Source of the DNA: Micromonospora okii
GTDB lineage: Bacteria; Actinomycetota; Actinomycetes; Mycobacteriales; Micromonosporaceae
DNA: 64,000 nt
Direction: 5' to 3'
Assembly: GCF_020884795.1 (NCBI RefSeq)
Contig: NZ_BBZF01000017.1
Location: forward strand, 157,741 to 221,740
The notes below the pieces were generated by a model. The model was not told the DNA's origin and did no database searches. It was given only the letters and a program-made list of their open reading frames with translations. Below, piece by piece: positions 22,936 to 32,073 of the stretch (positions are counted from its first letter, which is position 1; every line of letters starts with the position of its first letter). The translations under genes were made by a program, and so were the position numbers.

Positions 22936-24516
22936 ATGCCCGCCCCGGTTGCCGCACCCGACAGGCGTGACTCCCGACTGCTGCCCGCGCTCTTCTGGGG
23001 CGGCGTGGGCCTCGCTCCCGTCGCGGCGCTGATCCTGCTGGTCGCCGACAGCAACGGGCCGCTGCGGTTCGCCGCCGTGCTGGCCATCTTCGCCGTGGTA
23101 CTGATCGGTCTCTCGATCGCGCTGCGCGGCGGCGACGGTGCCCTCGCCGAGGCCGAGGAGCTGCGGGACGAGATCGAGGTGTGGCGCAGGGAGGTCGAGG
23201 GGCTGCGCCGGCAGGTCGAGGAGCAGCACCGGGAGACCGAGGGGCTGCGCCGGGAGGTGCGCGGCGAGGTCGCCACCGCCGCCCGGCGCGGAGACCAGGC
23301 GCTCGACGCGACGCAGCGGCTCCAGGAGCAGGTCGCGGCGCTGCGCCGCCGGCTCGACGCCGCAGCGGCCGGGATCGCCGCCGACCCCGACCCGCCCGCC
23401 GGGCCGCCGGCCGGCGCGGGGCGCGCCCGCGTCCGGGCCGCCGGACCACAGGACGCCGCCCACGGCCCCGGGTACGACGCGGACCACGCCGGGTACGGCG
23501 CGGACGGTCCCCGGTACGAAGCGGACCACCCCGGGTACGGGGCGGACGCTTCCCGGTACGACGCGGACGGCCCCGGGTACGGCGCGGACGGTCCCCGGCC
23601 GACCCCGCGCCACGGCGCCGACCGCCCCGCCCCACCCGATCCGTACCCGGCGGCGGCCGGGCACTACCGGGGGGCGGCCGGGCCGTACGACGCGCCGGCC
23701 GGGCGCGGCATCTGGCCGCCGCAGCCGGCCGCGCCGGAGCGAACCCCGGGACCGGGCGGCGTGGTCCGGCACACCGAGACCGTGCACGTCACCACCCGGC
23801 ACACGGTCGTCAACGGCCCGGCCCCGCGCGACGAGCCGGGCCCGCCGGAGCGACCTGCGGAACCGGCCTGGCCCGGCCGAGACGCCGAGCCGGGCCGGAG
23901 TGGCCGACCCGGCGAGCCGGGCCCGGCCGGGCGACAGGCCGAGGCGGGCTGGGGCGGTCGGCACGCCGAGGCGGGCTGGTCCCGTCCGGACGACGGGCCC
24001 GGCCCAACCGGGCAGCGGGGCGAGCCCGGCGGGGCCCGGGATTCCGGGCAGCCTCCCTGGGGCACTCCCGCCGAGCCGGGATGGCCCGCCGGAACAGGAC
24101 CCACTGGAACAGGGCATGCCGGGACAGGGCGCGCCGGGGCGTACCCGCCGGAGATCGCCGACGACGGGCCCGGCCAGTGGTCGGAGCTGCGGGCCGGCGG
24201 CCGGTGGGCCGAGGTGCACGACGACGAGCGGGGCCGGGAGGTCCGGTTCGGCGAGCGCCGGGCGGCGGCGCACGCGGACGCCACGGGCAGCGGGTACCGC
24301 CTGGAGGACCGCTGGGCCGCGCTGCGCCGGGGCGAGTCGCCGCAGGGGCGGGACGGCGAGCGCCCGTCGCCCCACCGCGACCCCCGGTCCGATCAGGGGT
24401 GGCCCGCGCCGGAACCCGAGACCGACCGGCCGAGCCGGCACCAGCGCGCCGACGGGGGCCGGTACGGCCATCCTCCCCGCGACGACGCCCCCCGCTCCCC
24501 GGACCGGCGGCGCTGA
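22936..24516 (+). CDS. Membrane-anchored coiled-coil protein with a long repeat-rich disordered tail
   Basis: 526 residues. Two N-terminal transmembrane segments (about 15-36 and 43-62) are followed by a strongly charged coiled coil (about 70-150, heptads of Glu/Arg/Leu). A disordered Gly/Pro/Asp/Tyr tail of about 370 residues completes the protein. Residues 180-221 are six tandem 7-residue units of the form Y-(D/E/G)-A-D-x-x-(G/R). Near the C-terminus WSELRAGGRWAEVHDDERG and a related RLEDRWAALRRGE suggest short repeated modules. I recognise no catalytic domain; a scaffolding role at the membrane is plausible. The gene is preceded by a leaderless-type -10 box. Confidence 0.75.
   Translation: MPAPVAAPDRRDSRLLPALFWGGVGLAPVAALILLVADSNGPLRFAAVLAIFAVVLIGLSIALRGGDGALAEAEELRDEIEVWRREVEGLRRQVEEQHRETEGLRREVRGEVATAARRGDQALDATQRLQEQVAALRRRLDAAAAGIAADPDPPAGPPAGAGRARVRAAGPQDAAHGPGYDADHAGYGADGPRYEADHPGYGADASRYDADGPGYGADGPRPTPRHGADRPAPPDPYPAAAGHYRGAAGPYDAPAGRGIWPPQPAAPERTPGPGGVVRHTETVHVTTRHTVVNGPAPRDEPGPPERPAEPAWPGRDAEPGRSGRPGEPGPAGRQAEAGWGGRHAEAGWSRPDDGPGPTGQRGEPGGARDSGQPPWGTPAEPGWPAGTGPTGTGHAGTGRAGAYPPEIADDGPGQWSELRAGGRWAEVHDDERGREVRFGERRAAAHADATGSGYRLEDRWAALRRGESPQGRDGERPSPHRDPRSDQGWPAPEPETDRPSRHQRADGGRYGHPPRDDAPRSPDRRR
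23473..23598 (+). repeat. 21-bp in-frame tandem repeat, six units
   Basis: Six diverged 21-bp units, each encoding seven residues starting with Tyr, within the disordered tail of the coiled-coil membrane protein. The period is exactly seven codons. Confidence 0.85.
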
Positions 24517-24648
24517 CCCCCGCTCCCGGGCTCCGGCCCCCGGATCACGTTGCCACAGGTCACGGCCCCGGGGTGCCGGCCGCGGGCCACCGCCCCCGGG
24601 TCACGGCTCCCGGGCCCCGGGTCACCGCCCCCGGCCGGGGAAAGCGCC

Positions 24649-25818
24649 CTACTTGTCGATGTCCCCGACCACGAAGAACATCGAGCCGAGAATGGCGATC
24701 AGGTCCGGTACCAGGCAGCCGGGGAGCAGCGTGGCCAGCGCCTGCACGTTCGCGTACGACGCGGTGCGCAGCTTGAGCCGCCACGGGGTCTTCTCGCCCC
24801 GCGACACCAGGTAGTAGCCGTTGATGCCGAGCGGGTTCTCGGTCCAGGCGTAGGTGTGCCCCTCGGGGGCCTTCACCACCTTCGGCAGCCGGGTGTTCAC
24901 CGGCCCGGTGAGCCGGTCCACCCGCTCCAGGCACTGCTCGGCGAGGTCGAGCGAGGCGTACACCTGGTCGAGCAGCACCTCGAACCGGGCGTGGCAGTCC
25001 CCGGCGGTCTTGGTGACGACCGGCACGTCGAGCTGGTCGTACGCCAGGTAGGGCTCGTCGCGGCGCAGGTCCAGGTCCAGCCCGGAGGCCCGGGCGACCG
25101 GCCCGGACGCCCCGAACGCGGCGGCGTCGGTGGCCGAGAGGACCCCCACCCCGACGGTGCGGGCCAGGAAGATGTCGTTGCGCCGGATCAGGTCGTCCAG
25201 GTCCGGCATCCGGCGGCGCACCTCGCCGATCGCGGCGCGGGCCCGGCCCGTCCAGCCCGCCGGCACTTCTTCCTTCAGCCCGCCGACCCGGTTGAACATG
25301 TAGTGGACCCGGCCGCCGGAGACCTCCTCCATGACGGCCTGGATGGTCTCCCGCTCCCGGAACGCGTAGAACATCGGCGTGATCGCGCCGATCTCCAGCG
25401 GGTACGAGCCGAGGAACATCAGGTGGTTGAGCACCCGGTTCAGCTCGGCGAGGGCCATCCGCAGCCAGGTGGCCCGCTCGGGCACCTCCATGCCCATCAG
25501 CCGCTCGACGGCGAGCACCACGCCCAGCTCGTTGGAGAACGCCGACAGCCAGTCGTGCCGGTTCGCCAGCACGATGATCTGCCGGTAGTCGCGCACCTCG
25601 AACAGCTTCTCCGCGCCCCGGTGCATGTACCCGACGATCGGCTCGGCGGTGACCACCCGCTCCCCGTCGAGGACCAGCTTGAGCCGCAGCACACCGTGCG
25701 TGGACGGGTGCTGCGGGCCGATGTTGAGCACCATGTCGGCGCCGAGCTGCTCCCCGCCGGCCCCGGTGCCGACGGTCAGCTCACGCAGGTCGCCGGTCTG
25801 GTTGGTCATGCCCGTCAT
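24649..25818 (-). CDS. nuoD: NADH-quinone oxidoreductase subunit D (49-kDa type), orphan copy
   Basis: 389 residues with the NuoD signatures [26 protein letters not shown] and [14 protein letters not shown], and the C-terminal GDIDK. In complex I, NuoD lines the quinone pocket at the junction of the peripheral arm. No other nuo gene is present in the window, so this is an isolated copy. The ATG at 25818 overlaps the stop of the upstream methyltransferase gene as ATGA; an ATG at 25809 would shorten it by three residues. Arg67 corresponds to the arginine of mitochondrial NDUFS2 that NDUFAF7 methylates. Confidence 0.92.
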   Translation of the reverse strand: MTGMTNQTGDLRELTVGTGAGGEQLGADMVLNIGPQHPSTHGVLRLKLVLDGERVVTAEPIVGYMHRGAEKLFEVRDYRQIIVLANRHDWLSAFSNELGVVLAVERLMGMEVPERATWLRMALAELNRVLNHLMFLGSYPLEIGAITPMFYAFRERETIQAVMEEVSGGRVHYMFNRVGGLKEEVPAGWTGRARAAIGEVRRRMPDLDDLIRRNDIFLARTVGVGVLSATDAAAFGASGPVARASGLDLDLRRDEPYLAYDQLDVPVVTKTAGDCHARFEVLLDQVYASLDLAEQCLERVDRLTGPVNTRLPKVVKAPEGHTYAWTENPLGINGYYLVSRGEKTPWRLKLRTASYANVQALATLLPGCLVPDLIAILGSMFFVVGDIDK

Positions 25819-26993
25819 CGTGCCATGAGCGGATCGACGGCGACGCCGACCGGTTGCAGCAACCAGTGGTGCCCGCCGAGCCCGGCGGGGTCGGTCAGCT
25901 CGGCCGCCGTTGACGCGGCGGCGAGCGCCCGCACGTACCCGGCCGGGTCGGTGGCGGCCAGGCCCAGCGGCGGTCGCCCGCCGTCGATTCCGAGCGCCCG
26001 CAGCGCCTCCCGCTGGGTGACCAGGGCGTACGCGCACCCCGCGACCCGCTCGCCGGCGGCGGCCACCGAGTCCACGGCGACGTGCGCGGTGACGTCGCAC
26101 GACCCGTCGGGCACCGGCGGCACCTGCCGCCCGCCCCGGTACCCGCTCAACGTCCCGCCCACCGGCCGCGCCTCCCGCAGGTGCCCGTAGTCCACCGTCA
26201 CGGCCACCCCCCGCCCGACCCGTCCCACGGCCTCACCCCAGGCCAGATCCCGCCCCCGCCCGATCTCCACCCGTAGCCCTTCGCCGATCAAGAGATTCGC
26301 GTCGGGATCGGGGCCGTTCCCGTCCGCAAACTTCTTGATCGACGAGGCGGGGGAGGGGGCGGGAGAGGGGGCGGGGGTGGGCCACCAGGTGGTCAGCCAG
26401 GCGGCGTCGGCGGGGGTCAGGGGGTCGCCCACCGTCTCGCCGCCCGTTGCGGGGTCCACCAGGAGGTAGCGCCAGCCCGCCGGGGTGAGGGTGGCGATGT
26501 CCAGGGGGACGTTGTCGAGCCACTCCGTGGCCAGCAGCAGGCCGGTGAATCCGGCCGGGATCTCGTCCGTCCAGGTGAGCTCCGCCGGCAGGTCGTGGGG
26601 GCGGGGGGCCTTCTCGACGGCGGTGAGGCGCAGGCGGTGGGCGAGCGGGGGCGGCGCGGCGGGGCCGGAGCGAGCGGCGGGGTCGGGGGGCGCGGGCGCG
26701 GGATTGAGGGCGGGGTCGGGGGGCGCGGGGGCGAGGGCCGGGTCGGGGTGGGCGAGGGCCGCCAGGGCGAGGAGCAGCTCGCCCCGGCCGGCCCCCACGT
26801 CGACCACGTCGAACGGGGACGGGTGCCCGAGGGCGGAGTCGAGGCGCGAGACGAGGCGGAACAGCGCCGAGGCGAACGCGGGCGACGCGTGCGTGCTGGT
26901 CCGGAAGTGGCCCGCCGGCCCGGGGTCGGAGACGAAGAAGCCGCCCGGCCCGTACAGGGCCCGGTCCATCGCGTCTCGCCAGAGCATCGACAT
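25815..26993 (-). CDS. MidA/NDUFAF7-family SAM-dependent methyltransferase (DUF185)
   Basis: 392 residues. [12 protein letters not shown] at the N-terminus, motif [46 protein letters not shown] and [11 protein letters not shown] match the MidA/NDUFAF7 family. Human NDUFAF7 dimethylates an arginine of NDUFS2 (the NuoD homologue) during complex I assembly. Here the gene directly precedes nuoD and overlaps it as ATGA, which strongly suggests the same substrate. Two low-complexity Pro/Ala insertions interrupt the fold (about 82-118 and 205-230), and the second contains a palindromic DNA element in frame. The substrate is an inference from the family and the operon. Confidence 0.85.
   Translation of the reverse strand: MSMLWRDAMDRALYGPGGFFVSDPGPAGHFRTSTHASPAFASALFRLVSRLDSALGHPSPFDVVDVGAGRGELLLALAALAHPDPALAPAPPDPALNPAPAPPDPAARSGPAAPPPLAHRLRLTAVEKAPRPHDLPAELTWTDEIPAGFTGLLLATEWLDNVPLDIATLTPAGWRYLLVDPATGGETVGDPLTPADAAWLTTWWPTPAPSPAPSPASSIKKFADGNGPDPDANLLIGEGLRVEIGRGRDLAWGEAVGRVGRGVAVTVDYGHLREARPVGGTLSGYRGGRQVPPVPDGSCDVTAHVAVDSVAAAGERVAGCAYALVTQREALRALGIDGGRPPLGLAATDPAGYVRALAAASTAAELTDPAGLGGHHWLLQPVGVAVDPLMAR
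26285..26341. repeat. Palindromic element inserted in frame in the methyltransferase gene
   Basis: Imperfect inverted arms 26285-26301 (CGATCAAGAGATTCGCG) and 26325-26341 (CGCAAACTTCTTGATCG) flank a core that holds a second inverted repeat (26303-26307 with 26318-26322). It is AT-richer than its surroundings and lies in a non-conserved loop of the protein, as expected for a small mobile palindrome (REP or MITE-like). Confidence 0.65.
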
Positions 26994-27033
26994 CAGTTCA
27001 TCCCACGTTCAACGTCCGTCACCGTGCCGACCC

Positions 27034-27039
27034 TACGGT
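27034..27039 (+). promoter_or_regulatory. Candidate -10 box (TACGGT) for the phytase gene
   Basis: TACGGT ends 8 nt before the ATG at 27048, so any 5' leader would be very short or absent. Confidence 0.4.
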
Positions 27040-27047
27040 TGCCGGGC

Positions 27048-28349
27048 ATGAGACGAATCGCAGTCCCCGCCCTGGCGGTCGTACCGCTGCTGCTGGCCGC
27101 TCCGGTCGCCGCCGCGCCGACCCACGGCGGCGCGCCACGCCCGACCCACGCCGACGTGCCGCGCCCGGTCCGGGCGGTTGCCGAGACCCCCTCCCTCTTC
27201 GACGACGCGGCCGGCGGCGACGCGGACGCCGACGACCCGGCGATCTGGGTGCACCCGACGGACCGGGCCGGCAGTCTGGTGGTCGCCACCGCCAAGAACG
27301 GCGGCCTGCGGGTGTACGACCTGGGCGCACGCGAGCGGCAGGCGATCGCCACCCCGCCGGCCCCGGGCCCCGGCAGCGAGGCCGGCCGGTTCAACAACGT
27401 GGACCTGGTGACCGGGTTCCGGCTGGGCGGCCGGACGGCCGACCTGGCGGTGGTCACCGACCGGGGCCGCGACCAGCTCCGCTTCTACCGCATCGACCCG
27501 GCCACCCGGCTGCTCACCGACGTGACCGCGCCGGACGTGCCGTTCGCGTTCAGCCGGGACCAGGCCGAGGTCGACGAGCAGCGCACCGCGTACGGGCTGG
27601 GCACGTACGTCGACCCGACCGGGGCCGCGTACGCGGTGGTGAGCCGGCGCAGCACCGCCGAGGTGGGGGTGTTCCGGCTGGTCGAGCGGGCCGGCCGGGT
27701 CGGCTACCTCCCGGTGGACCGGCTCGTCCTGCCGTCGACGTTCACCCTGCCCGACGGCACCACCTGGTCGCCGTGCACCGACCCGGGCGACGGCCCGCAG
27801 GTGGAGGGGACGGTGGTGGACCCGGACAGCGGCGTGGTGCACCTGGCGCAGGAGAAGGTGGGCCTGTGGCGCACCCGGCTCGTGGGCGGCCGGTTCGCCG
27901 AGGCGCCCCGGTCGGTCGAGCGGGTCCGCGAGTACGGCGTGCCGGCCGTCTTCGACCCGGTCGAGGACGACTGCGTGACCGACCACTCGGCCGACCCCGG
28001 CTTCGGCGGCCGGATCGCCCAGGACGTGGAGGGCCTGACGATCTACCGCACCGGCCCGTCCACCGGCACCCTGGTCGTCTCCAGCCAGGGCGACGACACC
28101 TTCTACACGTACGACCGGCGCACCGGCCGCCCGACCGGCCGCTTCGCCGTGGTCGACGGCGTCGTGGACGGCTCCCAGGAGTGCGATGGCGCGGCGGTGA
28201 CCTCCACCCCGCTGCCGGGCTTCCCCGGCGGCCTGCTCGTGGTGCACGACGGCCGAAACACGCCGGAGACCCCGGGGGAGGACGGCGAGGCCCGGACGGA
28301 CACCGACTTCAAGTTCCTCGACGCCGGGTTCCTGCGCGACGCGCGCTGA
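27048..28349 (+). CDS. Secreted beta-propeller 3-phytase
   Basis: 433 residues with a signal peptide (ALAVVPLLLAAPVAAAP, cleavage near 24). The beta-propeller phytase signatures DADDPAIWVHP, FNNVDLVTGF, AQDVEGLTIY and SSQGDDTFYTYDR carry the acidic residues that bind calcium and phosphate. The enzyme releases phosphate from phytate outside the cell. It diverges from the nuoD/methyltransferase pair, with start codons 54 bp apart. No PHO box was recognised, so phosphate regulation cannot be claimed. Confidence 0.92.
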   Translation: MRRIAVPALAVVPLLLAAPVAAAPTHGGAPRPTHADVPRPVRAVAETPSLFDDAAGGDADADDPAIWVHPTDRAGSLVVATAKNGGLRVYDLGARERQAIATPPAPGPGSEAGRFNNVDLVTGFRLGGRTADLAVVTDRGRDQLRFYRIDPATRLLTDVTAPDVPFAFSRDQAEVDEQRTAYGLGTYVDPTGAAYAVVSRRSTAEVGVFRLVERAGRVGYLPVDRLVLPSTFTLPDGTTWSPCTDPGDGPQVEGTVVDPDSGVVHLAQEKVGLWRTRLVGGRFAEAPRSVERVREYGVPAVFDPVEDDCVTDHSADPGFGGRIAQDVEGLTIYRTGPSTGTLVVSSQGDDTFYTYDRRTGRPTGRFAVVDGVVDGSQECDGAAVTSTPLPGFPGGLLVVHDGRNTPETPGEDGEARTDTDFKFLDAGFLRDAR

Positions 28350-28492
28350 CCCCGTCGCCCGGGCCGCCGCGAGAGGGGCGCGGCGGCCCGGCCACCGGCG
28401 GTGAAGGTTTTCACACCTTCTTGTTGCGGCTCCGTGAACGCGGCGCATACTTGCGATCGACCGGTACCCCCTTCGAGGACTGGATCGTTGCC

Positions 28493-29464
28493 ATGAGCGC
28501 ACCGTCGCGCCCGCGTCCGGCTGCCCCCATCGGGGCCGCCGCACCGCCGGGCGGCGCCAACGCCCCGCTCGTCTTCCCCCGCGCACTCACCGTCGGCGTC
28601 GTCGGCACCGGCAGGGTCGGCGCCGTGCTCGGCGCCGCGCTCGCCGCCGCCGGGCACCGGGTGGTCGCCGCCTCCGGCGCCTCCGGCGCGGCGAAGGCCC
28701 GGATCGCCCTGCTGCTCCCCGAGGCCCACAACCGCTCCGCGACCGCGGTGGCCCGGGCCGCCGCCGACCTGCTGCTGATCGCCGTGCCCGACGACGCGCT
28801 CGCCGGGGTGGTGGCCGGGCTCGCCGAGGCGGGCGCGCTGCGCCCCGGCCAGGTGGTCGCGCACACCTCCGGCGCGCACGGGCTGGGCGTGCTCGCCCCG
28901 GCCGCCGCCGTCGGGGCCCGCCCGCTGGCCCTGCACCCGGCGCTGACCTTCACCGGTACGCCCGCCGACCTCGGCCGGCTCGCCGGCATCTCGTACGGGG
29001 TGACCGCCCCGGCCGAGCTGCGCCCGCTCGCCGCCCGGCTGGTCGCCGACCTCGGCGGGGTGCCCGAGTGGGTGGCCGAGGGCGACCGGCCGCTGTACCA
29101 CGCGGCGCTGGCGCACGGCGCGAACCACCTGGTCACCCTCGTCAACGAGGCGGCCGACCGGCTGCGTGACGCCGGGGTGGACCAGCCGGAGAAGGTGCTC
29201 GCCCCGCTGCTGGGGGCGGCGCTGGAGAACGCCCTGCGGCTCGGCGACGACGCGCTGACCGGCCCCGTCTCCCGGGGCGACGCCGGCACCGTACGCCGGC
29301 ACGTGGAGCGGCTCGCCGCCACCGCGCCCGAGTCCGTCGCCCCGTACCTGGCGCTGGCCCGCCGCACGGCGGACCGGGCCATCGCGGCGGGCCGGCTGCG
29401 CCCGGCGGACGCCGAGGCGCTGCTCGGCGTGCTCGGCAGCCGAGAGCTGAGGAGGCCCGAGTGA
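28493..29464 (+). CDS. Rossmann-like and DUF2520 domain protein
   Basis: 323 residues. An N-terminal NAD(P)-binding fold (VGVVGTGRVGAVLGAALAAAGH, about residues 35-56; ADLLLIAVPDDALAG) is followed by the helical DUF2520 domain (GDRPLYHAALAHGANHLVTL). The family precedes panC in actinobacteria (Rv3603c in M. tuberculosis) and resembles ketopantoate reductase and 6-phosphogluconate dehydrogenase. It may supply a reductase step in pantothenate synthesis, but this is not established. The stop codon falls in the first unit of a 59-bp tandem repeat. Confidence 0.87.
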   Translation: MSAPSRPRPAAPIGAAAPPGGANAPLVFPRALTVGVVGTGRVGAVLGAALAAAGHRVVAASGASGAAKARIALLLPEAHNRSATAVARAAADLLLIAVPDDALAGVVAGLAEAGALRPGQVVAHTSGAHGLGVLAPAAAVGARPLALHPALTFTGTPADLGRLAGISYGVTAPAELRPLAARLVADLGGVPEWVAEGDRPLYHAALAHGANHLVTLVNEAADRLRDAGVDQPEKVLAPLLGAALENALRLGDDALTGPVSRGDAGTVRRHVERLAATAPESVAPYLALARRTADRAIAAGRLRPADAEALLGVLGSRELRRPE

Positions 29465-29625
29465 GCGCGAGGAGTGAGCCGCTTTTGCGAGCCCCGCAGT
29501 CGCGAACTGGGGAGGCTGAGTGAGCGCGAGGAGTGAGCCGCTTTTGCGAGCCCCGCAGTCGCGAACTGGGGAGGCTGAGTGAGCGCGAGGAGTGAGCGGT
29601 TTTTGCGAGCCCCGCAGTCGCGAAC
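29461..29625. repeat. 59-bp tandem repeat, 2.8 units, between the DUF2520 gene and panC
   Basis: Units begin at 29461, 29520 and 29579. Units 1 and 2 are virtually identical; unit 3 differs at a few bases and is truncated at about 29625. Each contains a GAGCGCGAGGAGTGAGC block and a TTTTGCGAGCCCCGCAGTCG block. Unit 1 starts on the last codon of the DUF2520 gene and carries its stop; the gene end itself resembles the unit's tail. There are no spacers, so it is not CRISPR. Confidence 0.95.
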
Positions 29626-29640
29626 CGAGATGAGGCACTG

Positions 29641-30489
29641 ATGACGGAGTTGGTGCGCACCCGCGAGGAGCTGGCGAAGGCGCGTGGCGCCCTGACCGGC
29701 ACCGTCGGTGTGGTGATGACCATGGGCGCGCTGCACGCCGGGCACGAGACGCTGCTGCGGGCCGCCCGGGAGCGGGCTGACCACGTGCTGGTGACGATCT
29801 TCGTGAATCCGCTCCAGTTCGGCCCGAACGAGGACTTCGACCGGTACCCGCGCACCCTCGCCGACGACCTGGAGGTCTGCCGGCAGGCCGGGGCGGACCT
29901 GGTCTTCGCGCCGGACCGGGACGAGATGTACCCGGACGGCGAGCCCCGGGTCCGGGTGGACCCCGGCGTGCTCGCCGGGGACCTGGAGGGGCTGAGCCGG
30001 CCCGGCTTCTTCCACGGCGTGCTCACCGTGGTGCTCAAGCTGTTCCAGCTCACCCGCCCCGACCTGGCCTTCTTCGGCGAGAAGGACTACCAGCAGCTCA
30101 CCCTGGTGCGGCGGATGGCCCGGGACTTCGACGTGCCGGTCGAGGTGGTCGGCGTGCCGACCGTCCGGGAGCCGGACGGGCTGGCCCTGTCCAGCCGCAA
30201 CCGCTACCTCTCCGCGCGCGAGCGTCAGTCGGCGCTGGCCCTCTCCGCCGCGCTGCGGGCCGGCGAGGAGGCCGCCGACCGGGGGCTGGACGCGGGCGCG
30301 GTGCTGGCCGCCGCCCACCGCGCGTTCGCCGCAGACGCGCCCGAGGTCGAGCTGGACTACCTGGCGCTGACCGACGAGGAGCTGGAGCCCGGTCCGGTCG
30401 CCGGGCCGGCCCGGCTGCTGGTCGCCGCCCGGGTCGGCGCCACCCGGCTGATCGACAACACGGCGATCCAGCTCGCCCCCCGTTCCTGA
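29641..30489 (+). CDS. panC: Pantothenate synthetase
   Basis: PanC condenses pantoate and beta-alanine with ATP. The 282-residue protein shows [16 protein letters not shown] (HIGH-like motif), [26 protein letters not shown] and [11 protein letters not shown], all family signatures. The ATG at 29641 is preceded by GAGG 6 nt upstream, placed just after the tandem repeat. panD, which makes beta-alanine, follows 30 nt downstream, so substrate and enzyme are co-expressed. Confidence 0.96.
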   Translation: MTELVRTREELAKARGALTGTVGVVMTMGALHAGHETLLRAARERADHVLVTIFVNPLQFGPNEDFDRYPRTLADDLEVCRQAGADLVFAPDRDEMYPDGEPRVRVDPGVLAGDLEGLSRPGFFHGVLTVVLKLFQLTRPDLAFFGEKDYQQLTLVRRMARDFDVPVEVVGVPTVREPDGLALSSRNRYLSARERQSALALSAALRAGEEAADRGLDAGAVLAAAHRAFAADAPEVELDYLALTDEELEPGPVAGPARLLVAARVGATRLIDNTAIQLAPRS

Positions 30490-30519
30490 CCCGCCCTCCC
30501 CGCTCCGAAAGGCACGGCC

Positions 30520-30945
30520 ATGTTCCGCACCATGCTCAAGTCGAAGATCCACCGGGCCACGGTGACCCAGGCCGACCTGCACTACGTGGGATCGGTGACG
30601 GTCGACCAGGACCTGCTCGACGCCGCCGACCTGATCCCGGGGGAGCAGGTGGCGATCGTGGACATCACGAACGGGGCCCGGCTGGAGACGTACGTGATCC
30701 CGGGCGAGCGGGGCAGCGGCGTGATCGGCATCAACGGCGCCGCCGCCCACCTGGTGCACCCGGGCGACCTGGTCATCCTGATCTCGTACGGGCAGATGGA
30801 CGACGCCGAGGCGCGCGCGTACCGGCCCCGGGTGGTGCACGTCGACGCCGACAACCGGGTCGTCGACCTGGGCGCCGATCCGGCCGCGGCGGCCCCCGGG
30901 ACGGCCGGCGACCCCGTCCCCAGCCCGCTCGCCGTCGTCGGCTGA
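30520..30945 (+). CDS. panD: Aspartate 1-decarboxylase (pyruvoyl enzyme)
   Basis: PanD decarboxylates aspartate to beta-alanine for pantothenate. The 141-residue proenzyme carries the self-processing site Gly24-Ser25 in HYVGSVT, Lys9 in [13 protein letters not shown], and [10 protein letters not shown] and [10 protein letters not shown]. The C-terminal 20 residues are an Ala/Pro-rich extension seen in actinobacterial forms. GAAAGG lies 9 nt before the ATG. The gene is followed by a UUCG-capped hairpin. Confidence 0.96.
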   Translation: MFRTMLKSKIHRATVTQADLHYVGSVTVDQDLLDAADLIPGEQVAIVDITNGARLETYVIPGERGSGVIGINGAAAHLVHPGDLVILISYGQMDDAEARAYRPRVVHVDADNRVVDLGADPAAAAPGTAGDPVPSPLAVVG

Positions 30946-30949
30946 CGCG

Positions 30950-30971
30950 CCGCCGGCCTTCGGGCCGGCGG
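30950..30971 (+). terminator. Terminator hairpin after panD
   Basis: A 9-bp stem (30950-30958 with 30963-30971) closed by a TTCG tetraloop begins 5 nt past the panD stop. Confidence 0.7.
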
Positions 30972-31060
30972 GGGACATCCGTGCGTGCGCGGTCTGTCAC
31001 CGACGGACGTCCATGGTTACTCTGGGGGCGCCGTCGTGGACTGGTGGTTGGGGAGGCCGC

Positions 31061-31957
31061 GTGCGTCGTGCGCTGTCGATGCTGTGCGCCGCCCTGGTCA
31101 CTGCGGGGGCGCTGGCCGGCTGCGGTGACTCCGCCGGCCTCGACGGCGATCTCACCGACGACTGGGCCGCCCCCGCGCCCGCCGGTCCGTTCACCCCGGC
31201 TGCCGGGGTGTGCCAGGTGGCCGACTTCGCCGAGGTGGTGACCCTGGCGGCGTACGCGCCGGTCGACTGCGCCGTCCCGCACCGGGTGGAGGCCGTGCAC
31301 GTGGGCGCGTTCCCGGCGGAGCGGGCCGCCCCACCCGCCGGTGCCTCGACGGAGCTGCGCGGCGCCTTCGCCGACTGCGACGCCAAGGCCACCGGCTACG
31401 TGGGGGACGAGTGGCGGGCCGGCCGGCTCCGGCTGGCCGTGGCGCTGCCGTCGAAGACCGGCTGGGCGTCCGGGGCCCGCTGGTACCGCTGCGACCTGAC
31501 CGAGGTGAGCACCGCCGAGGCCGGCGCCGTCACCGTGACCCGCACCGGCAGCCTCCGGGGCGCGCTGAAGGGGCCCTCCCCGCTGCGCCTGGGCTGCCAG
31601 CGCAGCCGCGCCGCGAAGACCCGTGGCGCGCAGGTGCTGGAGCCGGTGGCGTGCGGCACCCGGCACGACGCCGAGTTCGTCGGGGTGTGGAAGGCCCCGG
31701 ACAAGCCGTACCCGGCCCGGGACGCCGAGTGGGCGCCGTTCTTCGCCGGCTGCCACACGGCGCTGGCCCGCTACGTCGGGGTGCCGGACGACGACGCCCT
31801 GCGCCTCCGTAGCGGCCTGGTGGTCCGCCCGCCCGCCGCCGGCCGCTGGCGGGTCGGCGACCGGGGGGTCCGCTGCTACCTGTGGCTCAGCGACCGCACG
31901 GTGACCGCCTCGCTCAGGGGCGCCGGCCCGGCCGGGCTACCCGTCCGCACGAGGTGA
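31061..31957 (+). CDS. Lipoprotein with two septum-formation-like domains
   Basis: 298 residues. The signal peptide ends in lipobox LAGC (Cys near residue 23). Two related halves follow: YAPVDCAVPHRVEAVHVGAF (about 68-87) and EPVACGTRHDAEFVGVW (about 200-216), each with the C-x3-H-x2-E spacing of the actinobacterial septum formation domain. Further Cys residues could form disulfides. GTG at 31061 is chosen because GGGGAGG lies 4 nt upstream; an internal ATG at 31079 would cut the positively charged signal start. Its role is unknown; such proteins are surface-anchored. Confidence 0.8.
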   Translation: MRRALSMLCAALVTAGALAGCGDSAGLDGDLTDDWAAPAPAGPFTPAAGVCQVADFAEVVTLAAYAPVDCAVPHRVEAVHVGAFPAERAAPPAGASTELRGAFADCDAKATGYVGDEWRAGRLRLAVALPSKTGWASGARWYRCDLTEVSTAEAGAVTVTRTGSLRGALKGPSPLRLGCQRSRAAKTRGAQVLEPVACGTRHDAEFVGVWKAPDKPYPARDAEWAPFFAGCHTALARYVGVPDDDALRLRSGLVVRPPAAGRWRVGDRGVRCYLWLSDRTVTASLRGAGPAGLPVRTR

Positions 31958-32073
31958 ACCCGGGTCGGCCGCCGTGGCCCCGCACGGGGTGAACACCGGC
32001 CCGACGTCGTAGCCTGCGCCGTCCGTCGTGCCCCCGCCGCCCGGTGCGAGCGGGCTTCGGGTTGACTGTGCTC

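Noticed and set aside
25818..26100. Longer N-terminus for nuoD running into the methyltransferase gene
   Set aside because: The extra sequence is low complexity and the ATGA overlap marks the expected start; NuoD homology begins just after it.
29461..29625. Possible CRISPR array
   Set aside because: The 59-bp units abut directly with no spacers and no cas genes are present.
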